From: Paulinella micropora
Lineage: Eukaryota > Cercozoa > Imbricatea > Euglyphida
NCBI GenBank assembly: GCA_009731375.1
Contig: BJOX01000311.1
Span: 570,660-625,962, forward strand
Reading direction: 5' to 3'
DNA length: 55,303 nucleotides
Shown: positions 8,846 through 17,926 of the stretch, one piece after another
Layout of the letters: each line of letters begins with the position of its first letter
Position numbering within the stretch: the first letter of the stretch is position 1
Translations under genes and position numbers: made by a program
The notes under the pieces: generated by a model
Told to the model about the DNA's origin: nothing
The model's input: the letters and a program-made list of their open reading frames with translations, nothing else
The model's database searches: none

Positions 8846-11371
8846 TTAAGGGGTATATCCCCGACCTCCTCCTCTTCCTCTCTGAGGGGTGCCCTGCCAC
8901 CTCGAGGCTCCTCTCCATGTTCCTCGTCCTCGTCCTCCTCCTCCTCCTCCTCCTCGTCCTCCTGCTCCTGCTCCTCCTTCTCGTCCTCTTTGAGAGGCCT
9001 TTAAGTTCTTTTGTCTCTCCCTTTCCTCCTTCTTCTCCTTCATCCTCTTCATGTAGGTAATGATTGCCTCTCGTAACTCCTCATCATCACACATATTGGC
9101 ATACCAACCTTCGTTCACAGCGGCAATCTGAAGCATATTGAAAAGGCCCGGTTCCTTGCCTTCCGTCCTGCTCAGAAAATTTGCCCTTGCTGTTGGGTTC
9201 TGCCTATCATGATTGAAAGAGCAGTCTCTGTTCTCCATCTGTGCCTTACACTGCAAGCCCGCGAACCACCTCCAACATGCGGTCTTCAGGTCTGGCTCTC
9301 TCTGTCTCTTCCAACCGGCAACTCTGTTTGTGTACGTGGCTTGTGCGCCAACAGGTACACCGCCTGCCTGTGCCGTATGTGCCTCCGTGAGCGAGTCCAT
9401 GTTTGAGCATGCACTCATCACTTCTTGAAACAGTGCTGACGGAGCAACGCTTTGAACCGTATTTTCGAACACGTGTGTCTCGAGGAAGTTCTTGGACTTC
9501 ACTGAGCTAAACGTCGAGCATTGTTGTATGAGCTGAGTAAGCTTACTCGGGTTAACTGTGTGTAACGCCGAAAAGAAATAGAGGATGATCGACTTGCGGC
9601 CATAGAATAGCCCATAGGAGGAAACTACCTCCGTAAGGGTCGCCGCCAAGCCAACAGCACTCCTCAAACTCATCGCCACTGTCTCAAAGATTTCAAATCC
9701 TATGAGAGTACCAGTGCAGAGATGCTGGTATCCATGAGATTGAAAATATGAAATGAGTGTGGCCACCGCCAGTTCACACTGAGCGTCTAGGCCTGTTGCA
9801 TTGTTTCTCTTAATCTCCTCCTTCTTTCTCAAAAACTTGTACTGTGTCAGATCAAATCCCTCCGAGACTAGAGATTGGTCAAAAACAGTAACAAGGGCCT
9901 CGTATTCCTGCGTTTCGTCGCAAGGAAAAGCCTTCATGCAGGCATTGATCTCTTTGAGCTTGCTCAAAAGCGAAGCATCAGAGTCTTTGTCTGAGCTCGT
10001 CTTGGCATATAGCATGAGACTTGCCACTCCTCCTTTCTTCCCCTTGAAGGCATTTATGATGTTCTGTCTGTCCTTCTTCTCCGTGTTTGTGACCACCACC
10101 GTAGTTGAGCCCGAGGGTGCAGGGGCTGGTGGGGCAGGAGCTGGTGGGGTCAAATATGTCGGAGGGTGTGCCTTTGCACCACTCACTTTTGCTTTCATTC
10201 TCTCCAGTCTCATCGTCTTCTCGAACTCCTCATTCTCTTTCGCCTTCTTCTTCTCAGATATCACCAGCTTTTGAGCATGAGTGATAAAGGCCACCAATTC
10301 AGAAGCAGATCTGAGAAAATTATATTTCTCCACATATTGGTCAACACCTGCTTTGTTGGCGACCGGTGGTGCGTTACTAAGTGATTTAAGGACAGAGTGA
10401 TCCTTGGTAGGAATCCATCTCTTCCATGCCTCCTTGTGCAGTAACGCACCCATCAACAGTCTGATCTTGGTCAGAACTCTGTCGGTCTTCTCTAACTCAT
10501 CAATCACAGGATGAGTTTCTCCTGCTGCCTTAATGCTTTTTTCCATCTCTGCCTTCCCCTCCTCCAAGGCCTTTATTTCCATCGTAAAAAAATGAAATAT
10601 GCCACTCGAGTTTTTCGAACCCAGATTGGTCTTCATTTTTGTTACATCGACTGCCTCCTGACCAGTCGCGAGGAATCTGGCCGTTGCTCTTGGGTTTGTG
10701 TACTGGAGGTAACCCTCACATCGTGGGCCGTATGTACGTTCCCAAATCAGGGTTTGAGTGTACACCCCAAAGATAGCATCGAGTAATTCAAGGTGGGTGT
10801 GTGTGTCCCCAAACTTGATATGCTGTATCTTCTTTCTCTCTTCTGGATCAGAGACCAGTTTGCCGAGGAGCTGTGCTGTGTTTGATAATAGGATATAGAC
10901 ATCCTTTTTAGCACGACTTTTCTCTCTTCTTTGATCCTGAGGGATCCACACATAGGTGTCCTTCTCTACCCCCATCTTGTTATCAAACTCTTCTTTAGTG
11001 AGGTCATAGTGGTCTTGCACCCACTGTTGTTCCTCCACTGTGATCTCCTCTCCATCACTATGAATCAAGTCGATCATTTTTCGTCCTCCTCCTCCCGTGT
11101 AGGCAGGTGGTAAGGGATTACCATATGCTCCTCCTCCTCCCGTCTCTTCTTGTTCAAATCCTCCTTCATCTTCGTCTCCTCCATATCTTCCTTCATCATC
11201 CCAGCCCTCTTCTACTCCTCCTCCTACTCCTTCATCTCCTCCTCCTCCTTCATTCAATCCTCCTCCTCCTCCTTCATTCAATCCTCTTCCTCCTCCTCCT
11301 CCTGCTTCTTCTTCTTCTCTTCTTTGATCTGCCTCCGAGAATTCACTCACTTCGGCGGTCTCTGTCGACAT
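8846..11371 (-). CDS. gag: Gag polyprotein with CCCH zinc finger and RGG tail
   Basis: This 841-residue protein starts at an ATG. It is the structural protein that would form the retrotransposon particle and bind its RNA. The first 110 residues are a low-complexity Gly/Glu-rich tract. The middle is largely helical and has no motif I can name. A zinc finger, C-x8-C-x8-C-x3-H (C699, C708, C717, H721), replaces the common CCHC knuckle. The C-terminus (about 795-841) is a Gly/Arg-rich RGG tract, a common RNA-binding sequence. It ends at TAA 8846-8848. The same frame stays open for about 56 more codons to a TGA at 8675-8677, and pol begins shortly after. Neither the second frame nor this one gives continuous access to pol. 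Confidence 0.88.
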   Translation of the reverse strand: MSTETAEVSEFSEADQRREEEEAGGGGGRGLNEGGGGGLNEGGGGDEGVGGGVEEGWDDEGRYGGDEDEGGFEQEETGGGGAYGNPLPPAYTGGGGRKMIDLIHSDGEEITVEEQQWVQDHYDLTKEEFDNKMGVEKDTYVWIPQDQRREKSRAKKDVYILLSNTAQLLGKLVSDPEERKKIQHIKFGDTHTHLELLDAIFGVYTQTLIWERTYGPRCEGYLQYTNPRATARFLATGQEAVDVTKMKTNLGSKNSSGIFHFFTMEIKALEEGKAEMEKSIKAAGETHPVIDELEKTDRVLTKIRLLMGALLHKEAWKRWIPTKDHSVLKSLSNAPPVANKAGVDQYVEKYNFLRSASELVAFITHAQKLVISEKKKAKENEEFEKTMRLERMKAKVSGAKAHPPTYLTPPAPAPPAPAPSGSTTVVVTNTEKKDRQNIINAFKGKKGGVASLMLYAKTSSDKDSDASLLSKLKEINACMKAFPCDETQEYEALVTVFDQSLVSEGFDLTQYKFLRKKEEIKRNNATGLDAQCELAVATLISYFQSHGYQHLCTGTLIGFEIFETVAMSLRSAVGLAATLTEVVSSYGLFYGRKSIILYFFSALHTVNPSKLTQLIQQCSTFSSVKSKNFLETHVFENTVQSVAPSALFQEVMSACSNMDSLTEAHTAQAGGVPVGAQATYTNRVAGWKRQREPDLKTACWRWFAGLQCKAQMENRDCSFNHDRQNPTARANFLSRTEGKEPGLFNMLQIAAVNEGWYANMCDDEELREAIITYMKRMKEKKEERERQKNLKASQRGREGGAGAGGRGGGGGGGRGRGTWRGASRWQGTPQRGRGGGRGYTP

Positions 11372-12158
11372 GATGTCGTAGTAGTGATCAACAGGAGGAC
11401 AGTGTCAGCTCCTATGTTTGGTTTTTGTTCGTTTGTGTTCTGTTCCTCCTTCAGTCGATTGACTAGTGAAGAGAGAAACTAATAGAGAGGGTAGGATAAG
11501 ATTCCCTGTCCTCTATGAAACACTGTTTGTATGTTTGTTTTTGTTTGAGAAAAATAGTCTTTGAGACTTTCTCCGATTTCTTGTTCTCCTTACTCAGATT
11601 ACTTTCTCCTCCTTCTTTTCTATATTGTATCTAGTATGAGGCACTTGGACCTACACACAGATAGTAATAGAGAAGCTAGAAAAGCTCTCCTTGAGAAGTC
11701 GACAGTCGGTCGGATAGGTTCTCAGACCTACCTTTAGAAAACGATCAGAGATTTGCAAAAATACTCTGACGTATGTGTGAGATAATGCAGATAAATGCAC
11801 AAACTAGAAGGGCAAAGTGCTGTGCTCCTGTCCCTATGCTTGTTTGTGTTTTGTGTGTGTTCCTTCACTCTTCTGTCCACCTCCTTCTTCTTGGTCTCTG
11901 TGTGAGAACAGCAAGAACGACAGAGAGTTTGTATCTGATGTCTCCTTGTGAGCACACAGATACTGATTGGGCTAGAGGGTACGAGACACCTGCTTGAGAC
12001 CAATCAAATCATTTGTTTTGTGAAAGAGTTATGAGGGAGCTGTGTTGGAGTATTTGTTTTTGTCTGACGTCCCCGTGTGAGACAGGTCAGTGAAAATTCA
12101 CTCTGTTGCCTGTGTGGCAAAGCAGAAAGAAATCACCCTAGTGATGTGGACTCCAAAT
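11372..12158 (-). other. Retrotransposon 5' leader
   Basis: About 790 bp lie between the 5' LTR and the gag ATG. This is where packaging and dimerisation signals would be expected. The short open frames do not look like genes. T/G-rich tracts such as TGTTTGTTTTTG recur. I could not identify a specific regulatory structure. Confidence 0.6.
12139..12156 (-). promoter_or_regulatory. Candidate tRNA primer-binding site
   Basis: On the minus strand, TGGAGTCCACATCACTAG begins two bases after the LTR end. The leading TGG matches the CCA tail of any tRNA. The same bases follow the third LTR at 55244-55261. The priming tRNA was not identified. Confidence 0.6.
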
Positions 12159-12395
12159 GTAATGCCCCCAACGATAGCTCGTAAAAAGTCGGTAATACAA
12201 CCAAACACAGTCCTCAAAAGATGAGAATGATGTCTCGTTATATTAGCTCAGTGAAGCCAAAAAGGAAAACGGCAACAGACCAGGAATAAAATGGCATCAG
12301 GTCCAATCCTGACAAATAATACTGAAAAACAAGCTGGTGCACCTGTCACCAGGAAAAGGTACTTTTTACCGGCTATCCGGGGGGTGATGCCTACA
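12159..12395 (-). repeat. 5' LTR of the Ty3-type element
   Basis: 237 bp, TG...CA bounded, homologous to 1771-2009. It would hold the promoter and polyadenylation signals of the retrotransposon. The flanking tatt duplicate at 12396-12399 shows where it entered the Polinton integrase gene. Confidence 0.95.
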
Positions 12396-12996
12396 TATTA
12401 ACAATTTCATAAATGTAAGGAACCCAAATAAAATCGTCATTAACTTCCCATATAAAATTTAAATCGTTTCTTTTTGTTCTAATAAATCTATCTACTATGC
12501 CCATAGTTCGGTGGTCGCCAACTTCGTTAGTTGTGTGTTGAATTCCATTCTCTTTGAAGTATTCAGCAACTTGCCCTTTATATTCACTGCCGTTGTCGGA
12601 CGTAATCCTTTTAGGTTTGGGCATTTTTTTTAATCCTTCTAATACTTCACCAGTTGTTTTATTTTTGATTGGTTCAATCCAACCACGACGAGAATAAACA
12701 TCAATCATTACTAAACCAAAATTGAAGTTTTTGTTTCCTTTTTTAGTAGCTATTTCAGACATATCCATAAGGTCAATGAACACTTAGCTTAATGGTTCAG
12801 GCTCAGGGGCTAGTATAGTATTCCATTTTTTAGGGTTCTTAGATTGATGGTGAATTTCAGAAGCCTCTTCAATTTTCTGTTGTTCAAGCTCTTCTTCAGT
12901 TTTACCTGGAGTTTCTTCCCGTTGCGAGTTAGCGGATGTACCGACTACATCGGTAGATGTATCGCCTACAGCAATAGCTGTATGCTTATGATCCAT
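12396..12996 (-). pseudogene. Polinton 1 integrase, 5' part (catalytic core)
   Basis: This retroviral-type (rve) integrase core would join Polinton ends to target DNA. It carries the first Asp in the FIDLMDMS block, the second in TSDNGSEYKG, and a third acidic residue 34 residues later in GIVDRFIRT. That third residue is Asp, not the usual Glu. An in-frame TAA at 12784-12786 replaces what is Gln in Polinton 2, and the LTR insertion cuts the C-terminus. Its ATG (12996, MDHKHT) aligns with an internal Met of the P2 protein, so the Cys-rich N-terminal domain seen in P2 is absent. The upstream 140 bp are AT-rich and show no remnant of it. Three separate lesions make it inactive. Confidence 0.88.
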
Positions 12997-13135
12997 TGCT
13001 ATATGCGACTAAAATAGGAAGGTAGTTTATCACGATATATAAAAGAGTAAATAATAAGTCGGGCATAAAGTTATATATTGAAAGATTTTAAAAAATGTTT
13101 CAGCAAAAAGGTTTTGTGAAATTTTTACAAAAGTT

Positions 13136-13672
13136 TCAGAACTTTAAAAATATCTTTGAAACATCATTGTTTTCTTTTTTTGGTTTATCGGGTTGTTGAT
13201 TATAAACATTGACATTAACACGGCCAGTCTTCTTACCTCCTTTCTTAGGCTTGGGCTCTTCTTCCTCACTCTCGCTTTCGTCCTCACTCTCTTCTTCCAC
13301 TTTCTTTTTTACCACTTTCTTCGCCTTCTTCTGTTTGGCTTTAAGTTTCATACCCGCAACCTGTTGGGCAACGATATCAACAAAGTCGTGTTCAACCTCT
13401 TCATCGCTTTCACTGCTTTCCTCACTTATCTCACCATACGCTTCTGCGAGCGTAGCTCCGCAGTCCCGCCCATCAATCATATCTTTCGCCAACTGCTTCT
13501 TAGTAATGTGGTCCATCTTTTCGTCATTGGTCATTTCTTTCACATTCTTAGCCTCTTCCTCCGCAAGTAGTTCCCTCGCCCTCTCAATCTTTCTCTGCCT
13601 CGCATACTGTTTCTTCATTACAGTCGCTTTTTCAAGGTTCTTTATGGCAATCTCTCTATTACCTCTAGGCAT
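13136..13672 (-). CDS. Conserved small charged protein (P1 copy)
   Basis: 178 residues from the ATG at 13672 (MPRGNREIAIKNLEKA); the open frame extends further upstream, but the homologue at 47461-47970 starts at the same Met. I do not recognise the family. The N-terminal half is a helical, Lys/Glu-rich segment with RQRKIERARELLAEEEAK. The middle holds an acidic patch (SEESSESDEEVEHDF) and the C-terminal third alternates Lys and Glu runs. The last residues, NNDVSKIFLKF, are identical in both Polintons, suggesting a conserved C-terminal function such as an interaction tail. It is intact, lies beside integrase on the same strand, and is divergent from the fibre gene across a 90-bp AT-rich gap. 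A DNA-binding or integrase-partner role is possible but unproven. Confidence 0.7.
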   Translation of the reverse strand: MPRGNREIAIKNLEKATVMKKQYARQRKIERARELLAEEEAKNVKEMTNDEKMDHITKKQLAKDMIDGRDCGATLAEAYGEISEESSESDEEVEHDFVDIVAQQVAGMKLKAKQKKAKKVVKKKVEEESEDESESEEEEPKPKKGGKKTGRVNVNVYNQQPDKPKKENNDVSKIFLKF

Positions 13673-13762
13673 CGTTTGTTTCGGTTGTATATCTAACCAA
13701 AAATAATTTTTATTCGGATTAATTATTATCCTAAATATACACCTCCACATGTTTTGGTTCAA

Positions 13763-16700
13763 TGAGTCAATATAAATCGCTCTTAGGCTTGTCTGAAATT
13801 GCGGTGGATTCACTTGACATAAAAAACTTAGACTTAACGAACACTAATATTTTGGCTTAAACACTGATAGGGTGCCGGAAGATGCTGACCCCGTAAATCT
13901 TTATTACACTGACGGCCGATTTGATACACGACTGGCTACCAAATCAACAGCAGACATTAAAGAAGGAAAAAACTTATACTACACAGAGCAACGAGTTAGG
14001 GATAACGACGAAGTCAAAGCCTCAACTCAACACCGCTCTAATACTTCTAATCCGCACCAAACCAGTTTATACAATTTGATAGACACTAACATATTTGCAC
14101 AAGCGAGCGGACAATACTTAACTTACAACGATGTAGAAGGCAAATGGAAGAATACCGCCCTCGGTTCAATTGACACACTCTGATGTACTCATTACAGCAC
14201 CAGTGGCGATGAATAGTTATCTAACATATAACTAAATAAACTGGGTAAATAAAACATTTCCGATAAATGTTGATGAAACAGGCAACATTAGTATGGGAAG
14301 GAAGAATATAACAGGAGTTAATTTACTAAATGACAAAGGTGTTGATGAATGGATATTTGAGCATAATGATAATAATAATAAGGTGACAGCATCTAGAGGT
14401 ATAGACTCACATAGCGATGTGACAATATCAGGCTTCCCAGCAGATAACCAACTGATTATGTATAGCACGGGGCAATGGAGAAACACCACACCACCCTTTC
14501 TTAGATTAGACGGAACTGCTGGTATGATGGGGGCACTAAATATGAATAGTCAAAACATTACAAATGTAAATCAACTAAATGGTAGGGCTATCGCGACTTG
14601 GTTATCAGAGCACGACTCCAACAATGCGAAAGTGTCGGCAAGTGGAAGTATTGATACACATAGCGATGTGATTATAACAACAGCATCAGATAATCAACTA
14701 CTCATTTATAGCACAGGACAATGGCGAAATGTGGCATCGCCCTTTCTTAGATTAGACGGCACTGCTAGTATGACAGGAGCATTAAATATGGGTGGTTATG
14801 CTATTTCAGGGGCTTCAACATATAATGGAATTAATCTAGCAAATCTAGCAGTTGATAGTAATGTGGTTAAACTAACTGGAGACCAAACCATAGCAGGAAA
14901 TAAAAAATTTACATCAACTTTGGAAGTAAGTGGTTCATCCAATCCAACTACTTTTGATGGCATTGGCATAGCCTTTGATACAAAAATAGGAATGATTGCA
15001 GCACAAGAAACAGCAACAGCGACTTGGTATCCAATACAAATAACTGGTTCGTATGTAGAGTTATATTCAGGTAATACTTTAATTATAACCGCAACTGGCA
15101 CAACATTAAGTTTGAATAACAACAAAATAACGAACTTGGCGGACCCTTCCGCTTCAACAGATGGAGCAAATAAAAACTATGTTGATACCAATTTCGTTAA
15201 ACTAACAACAGACCAAACCATAGCAGGAACTAAAACATTTAACAATCAAATTTTAAGGGGCACTAACCTAGTACCAACATTAGCAGACCATGGGGCAAAT
15301 AAAAAATATGTTGATGATAATTGTGTGAAACTAACAGGAGACCAAACAATAACAGGAATTAAAACATTCAACGGGACAAGCACTGCGATAAAATATCTGA
15401 CTTTAACGAACAATACAGATTTTAATAATCAAACTATCACTAATGGCGGAAATATAACATATAATGGGGCGAGGATATTAAACCAAAATGGAGGAGATAT
15501 ATTCTTTTCACAGACATCAGGTGATTACCAATATTTCTTATTTACTCTAAATACCGCTACAAGTGGAACCGCAGACCAAAGAGGTTATGTATTTACGAAT
15601 GTAGCAGTTGATGTAAAAGGGGCTGGACTTTATATTTCAAAACTTTTGGATAATAAAAGTGCTTCGTCTGACATTGTCCGTTTTAACAATGCTGGCGGTA
15701 TGCGATTTTATGGAGCCTTAGATATGAACTCAAACAATATAACAAATGGAGGAACAATAACGGGAACAACAATTACTTCAACCGCGNNNNNNNNNNACAA
15801 AATAACAACAGCATCAGGCAAACCAATAATCATAGGCAATACAACGAAATCAGCGAATGGGGCGACAGCGGGCTTAGAATTGTATGGGACTGCTTCAAAT
15901 ATCGGAGGGGCACACTTACAAGTAATAACAACGGCGGATGCTTATCCAACATTTCAATTATTGAACTGGGCGCACGACAATGTCAAATTAAGTTTTTGAT
16001 GGTACAAACTGGAAATCAAGCCACAGCGGTTCAAACTTTTTTATTCAAAAAGGTGGCAAACTCGCTTTTTATTATAAATCAGGAATAAACGCAGGAAGCA
16101 ATACATCATGGACAGAAGCAATGAATATAAGCACAGCAGGATTACTAACGGCAAATGCTGGTATATCAACAACAACATTAACTGCGAGTGGATTAATAAC
16201 GGCGAATGCGGGGATTACATACACAGGAACACTAACATCGTCAGCAACAGGAACAGGTGCTAAATTTGCCATTCAAGGAGAAACAGATGGAGGAAGCAGT
16301 AAAGGAATATATATTTGGGATATTACCGATACAAACTGGGGGATTTATATGTCTCAGTCTGGGAATAATAAATCATTAAGTGGAGGGACAGCACCAGCAG
16401 GAGGAGTAGGCGGAGGAATAACTACTCACGCTATAAGATTTAGAGTTGGTAATACTACAACGAATGGTTTCATATGGGAAAATCAAAATAATACTGCTTT
16501 AATGTCTTTGAGAGGAAGTGATGGACAATTATGGGTATTGTCTAATCCAATTCAATATTCAGATAGGCGAAAAAAAGAAGATATAAAAGAATGTTTAGGT
16601 TTAGATTTTATCAACAAATTAAATCCAGTCTGCTATCGTATGATTGATGATAACAAGAAACAGAGAACGGGTTTGATAGCACAGGAATTAGAAGAAATAC

Positions 16701-16840
16701 TAACAGAAATGGATATGCTAGATTTTGGCGGATTTATAAAAGAAAAAATTATGGTTCCGTGTCCAAAGCAAAGAGCGGAANNNNNNNNNNGCCAACTAGC
16801 CGAAATCAGAGTGGCCGTTCTTGATAATGTCAAACAATAA
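13763..16840 (+). pseudogene. Tail-fibre-like protein with peptidase S74 chaperone (P1 copy, broken)
   Basis: A large fibre of the phage/virus trimeric tail-spike kind, presumably for host attachment. It starts MSQYKSLLGLSEIA at 13763. A NLYYTDGRFDTRLATKS repeat follows, then repeated HSDV/YSTGQWRN/FLRLDGT modules, then VKLTGDQTIAG modules, then LITANAG shaft repeats. A C-terminal S74 intramolecular chaperone begins YSDRRKKEDI, where Ser and Lys five residues apart match the self-cleavage dyad. Lesions: a frameshift near 13852, a frameshift near 14178, a TAA at 14233-14235 and a frameshift in a T-run near 15995. Two N runs interrupt it. At 16781 the P2 copy has about 64 extra codons, so that gap is really near 0.2 kb, not ten bases. 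The stop overlaps the next gene start. Confidence 0.8.
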
Positions 16841-17183
16841 TACAACTAGACTTCATAGACCTCCACCTATTATTGATATGGATGGCGAACTAACTCCAGA
16901 ATTAAAATCTCGTGTTCTTGAAGTAGAACTAAAGACTGAAGAAAAAAAAGTAGAGCACGAATTGGAAGATAACTCGAATTGTTGTTGTATAAAAAACAGG
17001 CCAACTGACAGCCGACTTATTAAATACTTATTTCAAACGGATATCATTATCGCCATCATCACCCTTTGTATCGTGAGGCTGTCTGAAAAGAACTTACCGT
17101 GCGAGACAGCCAACACTTATGTCGGTATTTTGACCTTACTTATCGGTATCTGCCTTCCTAGCCCATCTTCAAGTAAGAAGTGA
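16827..17183 (+). CDS. Small membrane protein downstream of fibre (P1 copy)
   Basis: 118 residues from the ATG at 16827 (MSNNNTTRLHRPPPIIDM). This is preferred over the upstream TTG because the P2 homologue also begins immediately before the R-L-H-x-P-P-P motif. The N-terminal half is polar and charged (DGELTPELKSRVLEVELK). The C-terminal half has two hydrophobic segments around IIIAIITLCIV and TYVGILTLLIGICLP, predicting a hairpin or two-pass membrane anchor. Its start overlaps the fibre stop by 14 bases in both Polintons, suggesting translational coupling and a shared role, for example holin-like or envelope-associated; I cannot say which. Its 3' end overlaps the convergent Cys-rich gene by 15 bp. 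The frame is intact here. Confidence 0.65.
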   Translation: MSNNNTTRLHRPPPIIDMDGELTPELKSRVLEVELKTEEKKVEHELEDNSNCCCIKNRPTDSRLIKYLFQTDIIIAIITLCIVRLSEKNLPCETANTYVGILTLLIGICLPSPSSSKK

Positions 17184-17432
17184 GCATTCATACAAGTGGA
17201 TTTTATACCAAGAAGCATCGTTTGAGCAAATTAAAGGAATGACTTCATCAAAACTCACACACCAATCACTAAAAGGTTTATACACACATTTAAATTTTGT
17301 TTCTATTCCTTTTTGAATACACCACACACAACTTTCATTTTTTTAAACACTGACCCGTGAATAGAAATCGCAGGCAGTCCGAGCAGAAATATTAATTAAT
17401 AAAAAGTTTATAAAGATTAGTATAGAGGGCAT
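17169..17432 (-). pseudogene. Cys-rich secreted-type small protein (P1 copy, in-frame stop)
   Basis: An unrecognised gene of about 87 codons on the opposite strand to its neighbours. It opens MPSILIFINFLLINISARTA, a convincing signal peptide or membrane anchor. A Cys-rich domain follows, including CDFYS, ESCVWCIQKG, FKCVYKPFSDWC and LICSNDASW. An in-frame TAA (17343-17345) sits at the start of a seven-A run. The downstream part is still strongly conserved with P2: about 44 of 52 residues match by eye, although codons differ. The start codon is only 4 nt from that of the divergent gene at 17437, exactly as in P2. The six or more cysteines suggest a disulphide-bonded ectodomain, loosely like a PSI fold, or a zinc-binding one. 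Confidence 0.62.
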
Positions 17433-17436
17433 CGCA

Positions 17437-17799
17437 ATGGCAGACTATAAATTTCAAAAGATTATTTTTCTGAGTAATGATTTTGCGGGCGGTAGCAAAA
17501 CATTTGACAAAACCATTAAATTGAACTTTACCCCAACTAGAGTGAATGTTAAGTATATCCACTATATGAATGATATGACTGAAACGAAAACAAAAATTCT
17601 TCATATGGACCGAATTGGAATCATTGGCACATTCGCTGATAGCAACACCGCAAACATTTTCAATCTCAGCTACAACTTAGGTATTATTAATTGGACTGAC
17701 GGTCAATACACATTTAGAGTACTTAAAACGGACAATGGCAGAATTGAGACTGACCTCTTGGGTGGAAGAATTATTATTTGTTTAGAATTTCTGGGGTAG
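17437..17799 (+). CDS. Conserved 120-residue virion-module protein (P1 copy)
   Basis: I do not recognise the family. The protein is intact, starts MADYKFQKIIFLSNDF, and matches the P2 copy (42846-43217) along its full length. Strongly shared blocks are NVKYIHYMND, TETKTKILHMDRIGIIGTFA and a hydrophobic end, IIICLEFLG. The alternating hydrophobic pattern suggests a small beta-sandwich, and the position immediately upstream of the packaging ATPase makes a small structural protein plausible. This is inference from context. Its TAG stop is embedded in the first arm of a GC-rich hairpin (17796-17816). Confidence 0.7.
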   Translation: MADYKFQKIIFLSNDFAGGSKTFDKTIKLNFTPTRVNVKYIHYMNDMTETKTKILHMDRIGIIGTFADSNTANIFNLSYNLGIINWTDGQYTFRVLKTDNGRIETDLLGGRIIICLEFLG

Positions 17800-17825
17800 G
17801 GGCCTGCTCCCCCTACGACCCCGCC
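17796..17825 (+). repeat. GC-rich hairpin, P1 family copy b
   Basis: Arms GTAGGGG (17796-17802) and CCCCTAC (17810-17816) enclose a 7-base loop, followed by GACCCCGCC. It supplies the stop codon of the upstream gene and could act as a transcript end, though the family's other locations argue for a small mobile palindrome. Confidence 0.85.
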
Positions 17826-17895
17826 AGTAAAATAAAAAAATATTTTTCTATATATACGCTTTGCAAGCGTAGCTTCGCAATAGTTTTTTGAGGTT

Positions 17896-17926
17896 GTAGG
17901 AGGTTTTTTGAAAAAAAAGCTCTTAC
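17896..17926 (+). promoter_or_regulatory. Leader hairpin abutting the ATPase start codon
   Basis: A near-palindrome, GTAGGAG then a T-run, then an A-run and CTCTTAC, ends at the base before the ATG at 17927. A very similar structure precedes the MCP start (22791-22820). It may be a promoter or translational leader element of the late virion genes. Confidence 0.5.

Larger units (their letters stand above)
1771..12395 (-). mobile_element. Ty3/gypsy-type LTR retrotransposon nested in Polinton 1 integrase
   Basis: The 10,625-bp element has LTRs of 239 and 237 bp with TG...CA ends and a 4-bp target duplication (tatt at 1767-1770 and 12396-12399). A purine tract adjoins the 3' LTR and a TGG-starting primer site adjoins the 5' LTR. 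Pol order is protease, reverse transcriptase, RNase H, integrase, which defines the Ty3/gypsy type. Gag and pol are long and open. The LTRs differ at one isolated base and in one cluster of about ten bases, so the insertion is fairly young. Base composition is visibly more GC-rich than the AT-rich Polinton genes around it. Confidence 0.95.

Noticed and set aside
11107-11482. Leu- and Ser-rich + strand ORFs near the start of gag
   Set aside because: They are antisense to the Gly/Glu low-complexity N-terminus of Gag and have no independent support.
13763-16840. Phage or bacterial origin suggested by tail-fibre and S74 domains
   Set aside because: The domains also occur in eukaryotic virus-like elements, and the neighbours are Polinton genes with a capsid/PolB/integrase set, TIRs and retrotransposon insertions. 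No bacterial ribosome-binding or operon signals support a prokaryotic source.
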